A stretch of 64,000 nucleotides of DNA from Thermoanaerobaculia bacterium (GCA_022071945.1 JAJVIN010000014.1:84423-148422); one strand, 5' to 3'; counted from the stretch's first letter, positions 1-8,779 are shown. A program made the numbers and translations. The notes: generated by a model from the sequence alone, not told the origin.

Positions 1-1693
1 TCGGAACGTCTCCCACGCGGTTCTTCGGGGCAACCGGGAACTCCCTGCCCAGGTAGCGAGGAAAGTAGATGGAAAAGGCGGTTCCCTTCCCGGGTTCGCT
101 CGTGACATCGATGAATCCCTCGTTCTGGCGGACGATGCCGTAGACAGTCGCCAGCCCAAGGCCGGTGCCCGAGCCCTTCGTCGAGAAGAAGGGTTCGAAG
201 ACGTGTTCCAGCGTGTGGCGGTCCATGCCACAGCCGTCATCCGCGACGCGGAGGACGACGTGATCCCGGTCTTTCAGGTCGCAGGGAACCACTGCCGGGA
301 CTTCGCCGCGAGGGACTCTGGCGGTCTCAATCTGGATGTGTCCGGGCCCTTCGATGGCGTCTCGCGCGTTCACGCACAGATTCGCGAGGATCTGGTCGAC
401 CTGTGTCGGGTCGAGCTTGACGGGCCACAGGCCCGGGTCTGGACGCCAGGAAAGCTCGATCTCCTCGCCGATGAGGCGGTCGAGCATCCGGAGCATCCGC
501 TCGATGGCGGCGTTGAGGTCGAGGACCTTGGGAACCACGGTTTGCCTTCGCGCAAAGGCAAGGAGCTGCTGTGTCAGCGCGGCTGAGCGCTCGGCGGCGG
601 CCCGGATCTCGAGGAGGCCGGCGTGGAGCGCGCTTTCTGTGTCGACGAGGGGCAGCGCCTCCTCCGCGTGGCCGAGGATGACGGACAGCATGTTGTTGAA
701 GTCATGGGCGACGCCGCCGGCGAGCCGCCCTATCGACTCCATCCGCTCCGCCGTCACCACCCGGTCCTGAAGTTTCAGCTTCTCCTCGTTGGCGCGTTTT
801 CGCTCCGCGACATCCCACGCGAGGTCGGCGAGGGACGTGGCCGTCTCGATGTCGTCCTCGCGGTAGGGGGCCGGCTTGTTGCCGACTCCCAGCACGGCCG
901 TGATCTTGCCGTGCCGGAAGACGGGCACCACGAGCTCCCGGATGACGGGGGCGTGGCCTTCGGGGAGCCCCTTGCGGTTTTTCGCCGTGGCGTAGTCGTT
1001 GTGGACGACCGCCCTGCGCTCCCGGATGCACTCCGCCCAGATTCCAGCCTTCTCGACGGCGTAGTGCAGGCCGGCTCCTTCGGCCGTGCACATCTTTTCG
1101 ATGGTGTTCGTCGACCACGCCTGGAGCCACAGGGTGTTCTCGTCGGGCTCCACGAAGTGATAGAAGCCGACCTGGCTTCCCGTCAGGCTTTCGGCCTCGT
1201 CCAGAGTCCGGCGCAGGAGCTCGGCGAGCGTGCTGGTTTCGGCGAAGGCCATCAGCCGTAACCGGGCAGCCAGAACCTCCTCGGACTGCTTCCGCTTCGA
1301 GATATCCCGGATGAAGGCCGCGACACGGCCTCCGGCGGGGTCGACGGAAGTGCTCACCTCGACATCGTAGACGTGGCCGGATTTTGCACGATGACGGGAC
1401 TCGAAGCGGTCCGCCCCCGTCTCCAGGAGCCTGCGCAGGTGTGCCCGTGTCTCCTCGGGGGATTCGACGGCCTCGAGATCGGCGATGGAGAGGCAGAGCA
1501 ACTCCTGCCGGGTGTATCCGCTCATCTGGCAATAAGCGTCGTTGACGTCCAGAAGCCGGCCGTCTTCTCCGATGAGCCAGAAGCCATCGAGCGACGTACG
1601 CAGGAGATGGGCATAAAGTCCGGCGCCCCGGGGCTCCTCGAGTGCCGCCCCCGCATCGCATCCAGGGGATGAAGAGCCACCCTCGCAGCGCAT
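1..1693 (-). CDS. PAS-GAF sensor histidine kinase (3' end outside window)
   Basis: An open frame reads from ATG at 1693 to the window edge, 564 codons visible. Residues about 25-150 look like a PAS domain ending in the linker AAFIRDISKRKQ, and about 160-300 like a GAF domain. The dimerisation/phosphoacceptor helix has GGVAHDFNNML with the phospho-accepting His at about residue 330. The catalytic ATP-binding domain shows an N box (NLCVNARDAI), a G1 box (DDGCGM) and a G2 box (GTGLGLATVYGIV). No transmembrane segment is visible, so a soluble kinase is likely. The last visible residues continue past the usual kinase end (IYFPRYLG...), so a C-terminal receiver domain may follow off the window, as in hybrid kinases of this H-box type. 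The signal and the partner regulator are unknown. Confidence 0.9.
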   Translation of the reverse strand, partial: MRCEGGSSSPGCDAGAALEEPRGAGLYAHLLRTSLDGFWLIGEDGRLLDVNDAYCQMSGYTRQELLCLSIADLEAVESPEETRAHLRRLLETGADRFESRHRAKSGHVYDVEVSTSVDPAGGRVAAFIRDISKRKQSEEVLAARLRLMAFAETSTLAELLRRTLDEAESLTGSQVGFYHFVEPDENTLWLQAWSTNTIEKMCTAEGAGLHYAVEKAGIWAECIRERRAVVHNDYATAKNRKGLPEGHAPVIRELVVPVFRHGKITAVLGVGNKPAPYREDDIETATSLADLAWDVAERKRANEEKLKLQDRVVTAERMESIGRLAGGVAHDFNNMLSVILGHAEEALPLVDTESALHAGLLEIRAAAERSAALTQQLLAFARRQTVVPKVLDLNAAIERMLRMLDRLIGEEIELSWRPDPGLWPVKLDPTQVDQILANLCVNARDAIEGPGHIQIETARVPRGEVPAVVPCDLKDRDHVVLRVADDGCGMDRHTLEHVFEPFFSTKGSGTGLGLATVYGIVRQNEGFIDVTSEPGKGTAFSIYFPRYLGREFPVAPKNRVGDVP

Positions 1694-1867
1694 CGAGGTC
1701 CCTCCGTGCTCGAGAGGTGATCCTGAGATCGATCGCACCGGCCTGCCTTCGAACGGATCGCCGGTGAAATCCGGCCGGAAAATGTTATCAGACGGCCCTT
1801 TTCCGGCCGGCGGCGCCCCTCCGGTCCTCGGGGCCGCGAGCCCTTTGTCGCAAGGCCCCCGGAATGG

Positions 1868-1905
1868 TCCGCGGGGAGGCTGCACCGGGGCCGGCCTCCC
1901 GCGGA
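1868..1905 (-). terminator. Stable stem-loop after the alcohol dehydrogenase gene
   Basis: The arms TCCGCGGG and CCCGCGGA pair over 8 bp and are extended by AGGC/GCCT after a one-base bulge, around a 13-nt loop. It lies just downstream of the stop at 1915 on the minus strand. No T-run follows, so it may be a 3' stability hairpin or a Rho-assisted stop rather than a classical intrinsic terminator. The rest of the 1694-1914 spacer shows nothing else I can name. Confidence 0.45.
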
Positions 1906-1914
1906 CTACCCCCG

Positions 1915-2964
1915 CTACTTCAGCGAGGCCATGTCAATCGAGAAGCGGTACTTCACGTCACTCTTGAGCATCCGTTCATAGGCTTCGTTGATCTTCTGCA
2001 TCGGGATCACCTCGACGTCGGAGACGATGCCGTGCTCGGCGCAGAAGTCGAGCATCTCCTGCGTCTCGCGGATGCCGCCGATGAGGGACCCGGCCAGGCT
2101 CCGGCGCTTGAAGATCAGCTGGAAGACGGCGGGAGACGGGTGCGGGTGCTCGGGAGCCCCGACGAGGCACATCGTGCCGTCCCGCCTGAGCAGGCCCAGA
2201 AACGGGTCGAGGTCGTGAGAGGCGGCGACCGTGTTGAGGATGAAGTCGAAGCTCCCGAAGTGCCGGGCCATCTCGTTGGGGTTCTTCGAGATCACGACGG
2301 AATCCGCTCCGAGCCGCCTGGCGTCTTCGGCCTTGCCCGGGCTCGTCGTGAACAGGACCGTCTCGGCGCCGAGGGCGTGAGAGAACTTCACTCCCATGTG
2401 ACCGAGGCCCCCGAGCCCGACGATGCCGGCTTTCTTCCCCTTACCCACGTTCCAGTGCCTGAGGGGGGAGTAGGTCGTGATGCCGGCGCACAGGAGCGGC
2501 GCGGCCCCCGCCGGATCGAGATTCGACGCGACCTTCAAGACGAAGTCCTCGTCCACGACGATCGCGTTCGAGTAGCCCCCGTAGGTCATCTTCCCCGTGT
2601 GCTTGTCTGTGCTGTTGTAGGTGAAGACCATCTCGGTCTGGCAGTACTGCTCCAGTCCCTCGCGGCAATCGGGGCAGGTCCGGCACGAGTCGACGAGGCA
2701 GCCGACGGCGGCCGTGTCTCCGGCGGCGAACTTCGTGACCGAGCTGCCGACGCGGCGGACGCGTCCGAGGATCTCGTGTCCGGGGACGACCGGGTAGACG
2801 GTCCCCTTCCATTCGTTGCGGGCGGTGTGCAAGTCCGAGTGGCAGACGCCGCAGTAGAGGATCTCGATCTCGACGTCCCTTGGACCCGGTTCGCGGCGTT
2901 CGAAGTGGAACGGCTCGAGGGGAGCCGTTGCGGAATGGGCGGCGTAGCCGACGGCCTTGGTCAT
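1915..2964 (-). CDS. Zinc-dependent NAD(P) alcohol dehydrogenase, CAD/YahK type
   Basis: A medium-chain dehydrogenase/reductase of 349 aa, the usual length. The catalytic zinc site is seen in YCGVCHSDLH and GHE, the structural zinc cluster as four cysteines in CRTCPDCREGLEQYC, and the nucleotide fold in GLGGLGHMGVKF. The family reduces aldehydes, often cinnamaldehyde-like or short-chain substrates, with NADPH; the substrate here cannot be told. The start is taken at MTKAVGYAAH because AAAGGAG lies 8 nt upstream; an in-frame TTG six codons earlier would bury that ribosome site. It stands alone between a kinase and a Rieske oxygenase, so the context gives no pathway. Confidence 0.92.
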   Translation of the reverse strand: MTKAVGYAAHSATAPLEPFHFERREPGPRDVEIEILYCGVCHSDLHTARNEWKGTVYPVVPGHEILGRVRRVGSSVTKFAAGDTAAVGCLVDSCRTCPDCREGLEQYCQTEMVFTYNSTDKHTGKMTYGGYSNAIVVDEDFVLKVASNLDPAGAAPLLCAGITTYSPLRHWNVGKGKKAGIVGLGGLGHMGVKFSHALGAETVLFTTSPGKAEDARRLGADSVVISKNPNEMARHFGSFDFILNTVAASHDLDPFLGLLRRDGTMCLVGAPEHPHPSPAVFQLIFKRRSLAGSLIGGIRETQEMLDFCAEHGIVSDVEVIPMQKINEAYERMLKSDVKYRFSIDMASLK

Positions 2965-3109
2965 GGAGGGGACTCCTTTCAACCTGCGGGAATGAAGAGG
3001 CGGCGCCTGGCCGCTCCCAGGTCTCTCTACTGACGAGAGGCCTCTGACGGATTCTCCACCCGAAGAGTGACGGGAGAGGCTTCGCGCGATCCCTCTGCGA
3101 GACCGCCCT

Positions 3110-4243
3110 TCAGCTTCCTGTCAGGAATCTCAGCAGCAGCCGGTGGAATTGGTGCACCCCGGTCTCGCGTTCTGGACTGTACCGGGCCCGGCGGGCCAGC
3201 CGGGAACGGACTCCCTTCTGCACGCTCTCCACGACGGCCTCGTCTTCCATCTCCACCTCGTCGAGGCCGCTTCCCGCTCCCCGGTCCAGCCGGCTTTCGT
3301 TCCACACGTAACTCCGGAAGAGAACCCGCGTCCTCGCGGGACCCAGAGGCTGGATGACGTTCAGCGAGATCCCCCATGGATAGACGTTCACCATGGTCGC
3401 CGGGAAGAGCCAGAAGTAGTACGCCGCGACCCGCGTCCCGTGGTCCGGTGAGGCGGGGGGCAGATCGAAACAGTCTTCCTCGTCCCGGCCATGCCCCACC
3501 TGCAGGGTCGAAAGCGTCAGGAGCTCCGTCCGATAGGAGCCGTAGTCGATCGCCCCGGCCAGCTTCTGGTGCACGAAAGGAATGTGGAAGCCCTCGAGGT
3601 AGTTGTCACAGTAGAGGGCCCAGTTGGCATCGACGAGGTAGTCACGAGACCGCTCCGGATCGAGCCGGGCGTCACCGAGGGGAAGGAAGCCGATCCGCGC
3701 GTCCATTTCGGCCGTCAACTCGGCAAGGGAATGCGAAGGATCGATCGAGGCGAACAGGAAAGGTCCCCACGAACCGAGGGGGACCCGCGCCAGGTCATCC
3801 GCGGCGGAGGGGAAGCCCTCGACGCCTCCGAACTCGGGCATGGAGAGAAAGCCGCCATCCAGGCCGAACCGTCTTCCATGGTAGGGACACCGCAGCGCCG
3901 TCATCTGTCCGGCCTTCTCGCAAACGAGTGCCCCGCGATGCGTGCAGACGTTGGAGATCCCATGCAGGAGGCCTCTCTGATCTCGGGTCACGAGGATCGG
4001 CTCTTCGAGGGAGCCCGGGAGAAGCGTGACGGGAGAGACAAGCCCGGCCCCCTCGACCTCGCGAGCATCTCCCACGACATGCCAGGTTTTCGCGAGGACC
4101 TGTGCCGTGATCCGTTCGAAGATCTCCGGGCTCGAGTAGAAGTCGAGCGGGAGCCCCCATGCCTTGCGGATGTCGGGATCGATCAGGTCCGGCGTGAGGC
4201 TCATGACCCGAGAGTGCGCGCGCTTCTCTTCGCAGCTGTCCAT
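3110..4243 (-). CDS. Rieske [2Fe-2S] non-haem iron oxygenase, alpha subunit type
   Basis: A 377-aa protein with the Rieske cluster ligands CTHRG and, about 19 residues on, CPYHGRRF, followed by the mononuclear iron region with DNYLEGFHIPFVH (Asp and two His). This is the two-domain layout of ring-hydroxylating oxygenase alpha subunits and choline/carnitine-type monooxygenases. No beta subunit, ferredoxin or reductase is adjacent, which argues for a stand-alone oxygenase fed by a generic reductase. An alternative start at MSLTPDL (4204) gives a more typical N-terminus; neither site has a strong ribosome-binding sequence. It lies 111 nt downstream of the bufferin-type operon on the same strand and may be read from it. 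The substrate is unknown. Confidence 0.88.
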   Translation of the reverse strand: MDSCEEKRAHSRVMSLTPDLIDPDIRKAWGLPLDFYSSPEIFERITAQVLAKTWHVVGDAREVEGAGLVSPVTLLPGSLEEPILVTRDQRGLLHGISNVCTHRGALVCEKAGQMTALRCPYHGRRFGLDGGFLSMPEFGGVEGFPSAADDLARVPLGSWGPFLFASIDPSHSLAELTAEMDARIGFLPLGDARLDPERSRDYLVDANWALYCDNYLEGFHIPFVHQKLAGAIDYGSYRTELLTLSTLQVGHGRDEEDCFDLPPASPDHGTRVAAYYFWLFPATMVNVYPWGISLNVIQPLGPARTRVLFRSYVWNESRLDRGAGSGLDEVEMEDEAVVESVQKGVRSRLARRARYSPERETGVHQFHRLLLRFLTGS

Positions 4244-4354
4244 TCCCGCGAGTCTATGACCTATCGGCGCCGGCTCCAGGAGCCATTGGTCGCGGCGGCC
4301 CGCGGAAGAGATCTTCGCGCGGCTCGGCTCCGGGAGCGGTGACAGAGCACTTTG

Positions 4355-5209
4355 TCACGGGTCCGGGTCGAGCGAGGCCGCCGAAAAGACTCCTTCCTCG
4401 ACCCACTCGCGAAACCAGCTCTCGACCTCGCAAGGCCGCGTTGTCCGATGCCGCCTTCCCAGGCGCGTGAGCGCCCGCCCCAGCGGGATACCGGATGTCA
4501 GCGCCTCAAGGAGATGGCCCTCTGCCCCTTCCAGGGTTCTGCGGCTGACCTGGCCGCCCTTTCGCACGAACAAGACGTGGACGTGCCGTGAACCCGGCAC
4601 CGCTTCCCGCGGCACCACCTCCCGTTCCGGGGAGTCGAGAAGGCGGAGTGAGGCCGAACGGACCCTCTCGAGGGCGAACGCCGCGACGGGCGAAAGCCTG
4701 AGCTCCGTGCTCGCCTCGGGCGTGAGTCTCGCGAGAGCCTCGGGCGAGACCGGCGGGTCCTCGGGTGCGTCGAAAACTCGCGTCAGGGCGAGCTCGAGCC
4801 GCGAAAGATCCGAGATGAGGCCGCGCTCCTTCCGCTTTCCCCACGTGGCGGCGAACGCCGGGACGTGATCTCCGAGGCGGTTCAGCGTGTAGCTTCTCGA
4901 GGGATGGGCCTCGACGTAGTCGCTCACGAAGTGCCAGAAACGGTGGGGACCGAGGTGGCGCGCCAGGTTCGGATAGTCCGACTCGAGCGCGTCGCGCATC
5001 CGCAAGAGGTACATCTCCTGATAGATACCGAGCCGCTCGGCCACGGTCAGGTGTCCGGAAGCGAGGACAACTTCCGAAACCCTCCCGGGATCGATCAGGG
5101 CACGTGCAGGAGAAGACTGAATTCCCGCTTCGGCGCTTTCGGGATGAACGAGGACCGTCTGCATCCAGCGCTCGACGAGATCGAGAGTGAGGGGTTCAGG
5201 CAACGGCAA
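4355..5209 (-). CDS. bufC: DUF2063 / HvfC-BufC family protein, partner of the DUF692 maturase
   Basis: 284 aa. The N-terminal half has the DUF2063 pattern: a YQEMYLLRMRDALESDYPNL helix after a variable start, then FWHFVSDYVEAHPSRSYTLN. Members are co-transcribed with DUF692 (MNIO) enzymes; they act as the partner protein that presents the precursor peptide during maturation of bufferin-type copper-binding peptides. The ATG lies 14 nt inside the upstream DUF692 gene, so the two are translationally coupled. The assignment rests on family resemblance plus this gene order. The exact biochemical job of this copy is inferred. Confidence 0.82.
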   Translation of the reverse strand: MPLPEPLTLDLVERWMQTVLVHPESAEAGIQSSPARALIDPGRVSEVVLASGHLTVAERLGIYQEMYLLRMRDALESDYPNLARHLGPHRFWHFVSDYVEAHPSRSYTLNRLGDHVPAFAATWGKRKERGLISDLSRLELALTRVFDAPEDPPVSPEALARLTPEASTELRLSPVAAFALERVRSASLRLLDSPEREVVPREAVPGSRHVHVLFVRKGGQVSRRTLEGAEGHLLEALTSGIPLGRALTRLGRRHRTTRPCEVESWFREWVEEGVFSAASLDPDP

Positions 5210-6053
5210 CCTCCTCGCGGTGAATCCCGGCGGCCAGACCCCGAGCCTTCAGCGCCTCGGCATGGACCGTCGCGAAGTCCGGAATGTCCTCGTCCCACTC
5301 GTAGAGCGTTGCCGCCTCCCCGAGCCGTTCGACTGCGTGCGCGTAGAGATCCCAGACTTCGTCCCTGGGCCGCGTCGAGTGCGTGTCGAGGACGTGAGTC
5401 CCCTTGTCCGTGTGTCCGGCGAGGTGGTACTGGACGACGCGGCCGCGGGGAAGGGCATCGATGTAGGAAACCGGATCGAAACCGTGATTGACGGCCGACA
5501 CATACACGTTGTTCACATCGAGGAGGAGGCCCGTACCCGCTCGCTCACACAGCTCTGACAGGAACTCGGGCTCCGTCATGGTCGACTGCGTGAACTGCAA
5601 GTAGGTCGATGGGTTCTCCAGAAAGACGGGCCGTTCTAGGAAATCCATGACCGTTCTCAGGCGCCTCGCGACGTGCGCCAGAACGCCTTCGGTGTAGGGC
5701 AGCGGTAAGAGGTCGTGGACGTTCTTGCCCGCGACGCCTGTCCAGCAGAGGTGGTCGGTCACCCAGCGCGCCTTCACGCGGCGCGCCAGGCGATTCACCT
5801 TCGCGAGGTAGTCGAGATCGAGTGGATCCGTCGATCCGATGGAGAGGGAGACTCCATGGAGAACGACGGGATAGCGCTCCGCGACCCTGTCGAGGATGTG
5901 CAGGGGGCGGCCGCCCGTGTCGAGGAAGTTCTCGGTGATGGCTTCGAAGAAGTCGACGGCGGGCCACCTGGAGAGGATCTCGGCATAGTGGACAGTTCGG
6001 AGCCCGACGCCGTATCCGAGGTGGGGGAGTCCCCAGCGATTCGTCATCGTCAT
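5196..6053 (-). CDS. bufB: DUF692 multinuclear iron oxygenase (BufB/HvfB/MbnB-like peptide maturase)
   Basis: 285 aa, the usual family size. The conserved metal-site residues of multinuclear non-haem iron-dependent oxidases (MNIO) are visible in order: HGVSLS, TDHLCW, FLENPSTYL, LLLDVNNVYV, YHLAGH, DTHS and YEWDEDIP. These enzymes modify cysteines in ribosomally made precursor peptides, giving copper-binding products such as methanobactin and bufferins. The neighbours fit: a Cys-rich secreted peptide upstream and the DUF2063 partner downstream. The start is ATG at 6053; another ATG two codons on (6047) is equally possible. A longer frame through the peptide gene is only antisense-like read-through and was dropped. 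Confidence 0.92.
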   Translation of the reverse strand: MTMTNRWGLPHLGYGVGLRTVHYAEILSRWPAVDFFEAITENFLDTGGRPLHILDRVAERYPVVLHGVSLSIGSTDPLDLDYLAKVNRLARRVKARWVTDHLCWTGVAGKNVHDLLPLPYTEGVLAHVARRLRTVMDFLERPVFLENPSTYLQFTQSTMTEPEFLSELCERAGTGLLLDVNNVYVSAVNHGFDPVSYIDALPRGRVVQYHLAGHTDKGTHVLDTHSTRPRDEVWDLYAHAVERLGEAATLYEWDEDIPDFATVHAEALKARGLAAGIHREEVAVA

Positions 6054-6066
6054 CTCGCGGTCAAGA

Positions 6067-6099
6067 CCGGGGTCTGGGGGTTCACGGGCCAGACCCCGG
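6067..6099 (-). promoter_or_regulatory. Perfect 11-bp inverted repeat between bufA-like and bufB genes
   Basis: The arms CCGGGGTCTGG (6067-6077) and CCAGACCCCGG (6089-6099) are perfectly complementary around an 11-nt loop. The hairpin sits 6 nt after the precursor-peptide stop and 13 nt before the maturase start. No T-run follows on the minus strand. This placement is typical of hairpins that stabilise the peptide message or partly stop transcription, so that the small peptide is made in excess over its maturase. Confidence 0.7.
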
Positions 6100-6105
6100 C
6101 TCCTC

Positions 6106-6582
6106 TCACTTGGCCTTCTTCTCCTGGACCGGGACGGCGCAGCCGCCCTTGCCCTTGCACGAGTTCTTTCCGGCGCAGCCGTTGTCGCCGGCGGCACAGC
6201 CGCCCATTCCCTTGCAGGCGTTGTGGCCCTTGCACTCGTGCTTGGCGGCGGCCGCGGCGCAGCCGCCCTTGCCCTTGCACGAGTTCTTTCCGGCGCAGCC
6301 ATTGTCGCCGGACGCGCACGTGCCCTTGCCCTTGCAGGCGTTGTGACCCTTGCAGATGTGCTTGTCGGCTGCCTTCTTGTCCGAAGCGGTGTCGGTGCTC
6401 TTGCTTCCGCATCCGCCGGGGCCCTTGCACGAGTTCTTGTCGGAGCTCTTCCCGGCCGCCGGTGATTTCGGCGCGGCCGTGTTCTTCTCCTGGGCAAAAG
6501 CCGCGCCCGCGAGGAGAGCAGATCCAGCCAAGAGGCCCGCCACGGCGGCGGAGAGGTAGCGATTGGGACGGTTCTTCTTCAT
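6106..6582 (-). CDS. bufA: Cys-rich bufferin-type metallophore precursor with 40-residue tandem repeat
   Basis: 158 aa. Residues 1-30 form a signal peptide (KKNR, a hydrophobic stretch, then AAFA/Q), so the product is exported. The mature part holds 14 cysteines, mostly as CKGxxxC, NACKGxGxC and NGCAGKNSCKGKGGC, in two near-identical 40-aa units (positions 6136-6375). It is followed by a DUF692 enzyme and DUF2063 protein, the hallmark of bufferins, whose cysteines are oxidised to copper-binding thiooxazole-type groups. I judge it to be of the multi-Cys BufA2-like type rather than the EGKCG (HvfA) type. AAAGGAG 7 nt upstream supports the ATG. Copper or another thiophilic metal is the likely cargo; this is inferred. 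Confidence 0.8.
   Translation of the reverse strand: MKKNRPNRYLSAAVAGLLAGSALLAGAAFAQEKNTAAPKSPAAGKSSDKNSCKGPGGCGSKSTDTASDKKAADKHICKGHNACKGKGTCASGDNGCAGKNSCKGKGGCAAAAAKHECKGHNACKGMGGCAAGDNGCAGKNSCKGKGGCAVPVQEKKAK
6136..6375 (-). repeat. Two 120-bp tandem units inside the bufferin-type precursor gene
   Basis: The stretch from about 6136 recurs exactly 120 bp later from 6256, with long identical runs (for example AGCCGCCCTTGCCCTTGCAC in both). It encodes a duplicated 40-residue, six-cysteine module. This recent internal duplication should double the number of metal-binding sites. Confidence 0.9.
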
Positions 6583-6743
6583 GTCGATCTCCTTTTCGAT
6601 CGTTCTGTTCGTGGGCCTGGCGGCTCTTTTGGCCGCGTGCCCGTTCCTGTCGCGTTGGGTTGTGTGATGCCGCGCCCTGGTCCGCCGTTACACGTCCCCT
6701 GGAGAAACCAGGCCGGGCTGTCGAGAGCCGACGTGCCTCCGGT

Positions 6744-7250
6744 TCAGGACCTCGCGGAGAGAAGGGATTCCGCCGTCTCCGTCTCCTTCTCGTTCGACTC
6801 CGTGAACCAGGAGATGAGGCGGTCCAGGGAGAGCGGTCCCGCGCCAAAGGCCGCGAGCATTCCGAGCAGGATGATGTAGAGGAACTCCGAGAGGGCGAAG
6901 AGATCCGACAGCGCCGTGATCTCGGATCGCTTTGCCGCCAGGATCGCCACGGTCATCGTCACGGCGAGCGGGACGGCCGCGATGCGTGTGAGAAGCCCGG
7001 CGAGAAGGAGGAGCCCGCAAACGAGCTCCGTTGCCGCCGCTAGGGGAGCCTGGATCCCGGGGGCCGGAATGCCGAGGCTCGCGAAGAAGTCGATCACCCT
7101 GGGCAGGTTGTGGAGCTTGCCCCAGCCCGACTCGACGAAGATCCAGCCGAGCGTCACGCGGGCCAAGAGCAGGGGGAGCCACTCCATGGCGCGTGAGACT
7201 TTGAGTACAAAATTCCTGGCGGCGGCGACACGCGTGGCGAGTCCAGACAT
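6744..7250 (-). CDS. DoxX family membrane protein
   Basis: 168 aa with four predicted membrane helices (LLLARVTLGWIFVESGWGKL; the ATELVCGLLLLAGL region; the AVTMTVAILAAK region; the FLYIILLGMLAAFGAG region). The family motif GWGKLHN follows helix 1. DoxX proteins commonly accompany DUF692/DUF2063 clusters (HvfD, bufferin loci) and may act in redox balance or supply of the maturation system. It is the first gene of the operon, 161 nt ahead of the precursor peptide. That spacer may carry a separate peptide promoter, but I see no clear -35/-10 pair in it. Confidence 0.85.
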   Translation of the reverse strand: MSGLATRVAAARNFVLKVSRAMEWLPLLLARVTLGWIFVESGWGKLHNLPRVIDFFASLGIPAPGIQAPLAAATELVCGLLLLAGLLTRIAAVPLAVTMTVAILAAKRSEITALSDLFALSEFLYIILLGMLAAFGAGPLSLDRLISWFTESNEKETETAESLLSARS

Positions 7251-7550
7251 CGGCAGATTCCTCTTCTCGTTCGCCTCCTGGTCAAACGGGACCGGGGCGA
7301 GGCTTTCTCTTGCGCAAGAGAAGATGCCCTCCGGAGCTCTCGGGTTTCACGGCTCTTCGAAGAATCTCCTGTTGAAGGTGGCCCGGGAGATTTCTATTCT
7401 CCGGATCATTCAATGAGGACGGGGACGACTGACGGGTGAGAGAGCCGGGCACGAAGATCCTCGCGAAGGGGCAGGTGGGGCCCCACGGAATCAATCACGA
7501 CCTGGAAGTCCGGGATCCTGAGTTCGACACCAAGGTGGCCCGAGGAGAGC
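7251..7550. other. Divergent spacer between DoxX and DHFR-like genes
   Basis: 300 nt separating a minus-strand and a plus-strand gene, so it should hold both promoters. No convincing -35/-10 pair stands out. A 60-codon minus-strand frame (7406-7588) overlaps the next gene start and resembles nothing I know; it is not called. Confidence 0.5.
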
Positions 7551-8231
7551 ATGAAAATGACACGCGTCCGAGTTGAGGGCTTTTCCATCTCGCTGGACGG
7601 ATACGGAGCAGGTCCAAATCAGGATATCCGGAATCCGCTCGGCGTGGGAGGGACGAACTTGCACAGTTGGTTGCTCCCCACACGCACGCTCCAGCGGACT
7701 CTCTTTGGTGCCGAAGGTGGCGCCACGGGGATCGATGACGACTTCGCCGCGCGGGGCTTCGAGAATGTCGGCGCCTGGGTTCTCGGAAGGAACATGTTCG
7801 GACCGATTCGCGGTCCATGGCCCGACATGAACTGGAAAGGCTGGTGGGGGAACAGCCCGCCCTATCACGTTCCCACTTTCATCCTGACTCATCACGCGCG
7901 CCCGCCCATCCAGATGGAAGGCGGAACGGTCTTCTACTTCGTCACGGGCGGCATTCACGAAGCGCTCGAACGGGCGCGCGACGCGGCCAGCGGCAGGGAC
8001 GTGCGCATTGGCGGCGGACCCAGCACAATCCAGCAATATCTTCGCGAGGGCCTCGTCGACGAGATGCACGTCGCCATCTCGCCGGTCCTCCTGGGCGGAG
8101 GAGAGCGACTGTTCGAGGGGATTGACATGCGCGCCCTGGGATACGAATGCGTTCGGTTCGTCCCGTCGGAGAAGGCCACCCACGTCGTACTCCGGCGAAT
8201 TGGGGACGAAGTCGACGCCGCCCTTGCCTGA
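7551..8231 (+). CDS. Dihydrofolate reductase family protein (RibD C-terminal fold)
   Basis: 226 aa. It has the N-terminal SISLDGYGAGPNQ pattern of the stand-alone RibD-C/DHFR-like family, the middle segment VLGRNMFG, and the C-terminal IGGGPSTIQQYLREGLVDEM plus SPVLLGGGERLF signature. These are NADPH-binding reductases of mostly unknown substrate (YyaP/YwjB type), not the folA enzyme. GAGGAGAG lies directly upstream of ATG 7551; a second in-frame ATG is two codons in. Transcribed away from the bufferin-type operon. Confidence 0.9.
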   Translation: MKMTRVRVEGFSISLDGYGAGPNQDIRNPLGVGGTNLHSWLLPTRTLQRTLFGAEGGATGIDDDFAARGFENVGAWVLGRNMFGPIRGPWPDMNWKGWWGNSPPYHVPTFILTHHARPPIQMEGGTVFYFVTGGIHEALERARDAASGRDVRIGGGPSTIQQYLREGLVDEMHVAISPVLLGGGERLFEGIDMRALGYECVRFVPSEKATHVVLRRIGDEVDAALA

Positions 8232-8257
8232 AGCGTTGCCATGTTACTCAGGAACAG

Positions 8258-8755
8258 ATGACCAGAGGACACGAAGGGAAACGCCGGAGGCGCGGTTCGG
8301 GCGAGCCGGGCCGTCCGCTCCTGGGGATGGCCGGGATCGGCGTCCTCATCGGCACGGCGATGCTGGCCGCCGCCAGCATCGCGCCGGCCTACAGGTGGTT
8401 CCACCGCTCCGACTACGTTCGGACCGCGGTCGAAGTGATGTCGAGGCCGTCCGGTCCGAAGCACTCCATTCGAGTCCGGGTGGTCTCCGACGGCCAGGAG
8501 TACCTCGTCCCGGCTCTGGACTTTCCGGAGCTTCACTCGGGCGGTGTCGTCGTGACGGCCAGGGCCACGCCCGGTGACCGGTTCGATGCCTGGTACAACC
8601 CCGATGCCCCGAGACTCCTCGACAAAAGGCTGGTCTCCGCCAAGTGGCACCCCTCGCTCGTGACGGGGACGGAGGCCCTCCTTCGTCTCCTGGCGTTGCT
8701 CGCCTTCCTCGGTCTCGGGGTCTTCCTCCTCAGGGCTTCTGGCGGAAAGCCGTGA
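8258..8755 (+). CDS. DUF3592-like two-helix membrane protein
   Basis: 165 aa. It has a basic N-terminus, a first membrane helix (MAGIGVLIGTAMLAAASIAP), a soluble middle with VVVTARATPGDRFDAWYNPD (the DUF3592 beta-region pattern around the WYNP motif) and a C-terminal helix (LLRLLALLAFLGLGVFLL). Function is unknown in the family. The start is placed at 8258, 26 nt after the previous stop, with CAGGAA upstream; a longer frame starting inside the preceding gene is less likely. Confidence 0.7.
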   Translation: MTRGHEGKRRRRGSGEPGRPLLGMAGIGVLIGTAMLAAASIAPAYRWFHRSDYVRTAVEVMSRPSGPKHSIRVRVVSDGQEYLVPALDFPELHSGGVVVTARATPGDRFDAWYNPDAPRLLDKRLVSAKWHPSLVTGTEALLRLLALLAFLGLGVFLLRASGGKP

Positions 8756-8779
8756 GGCCGGGCGGGTCTCCTCCGCCCG

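Noticed and set aside
7406..7588. 60-codon minus-strand frame in the DoxX/DHFR-like spacer
   Set aside because: Codon use is not implausible, but it overlaps the DHFR-like start, has no ribosome site I can see and no recognisable similarity.
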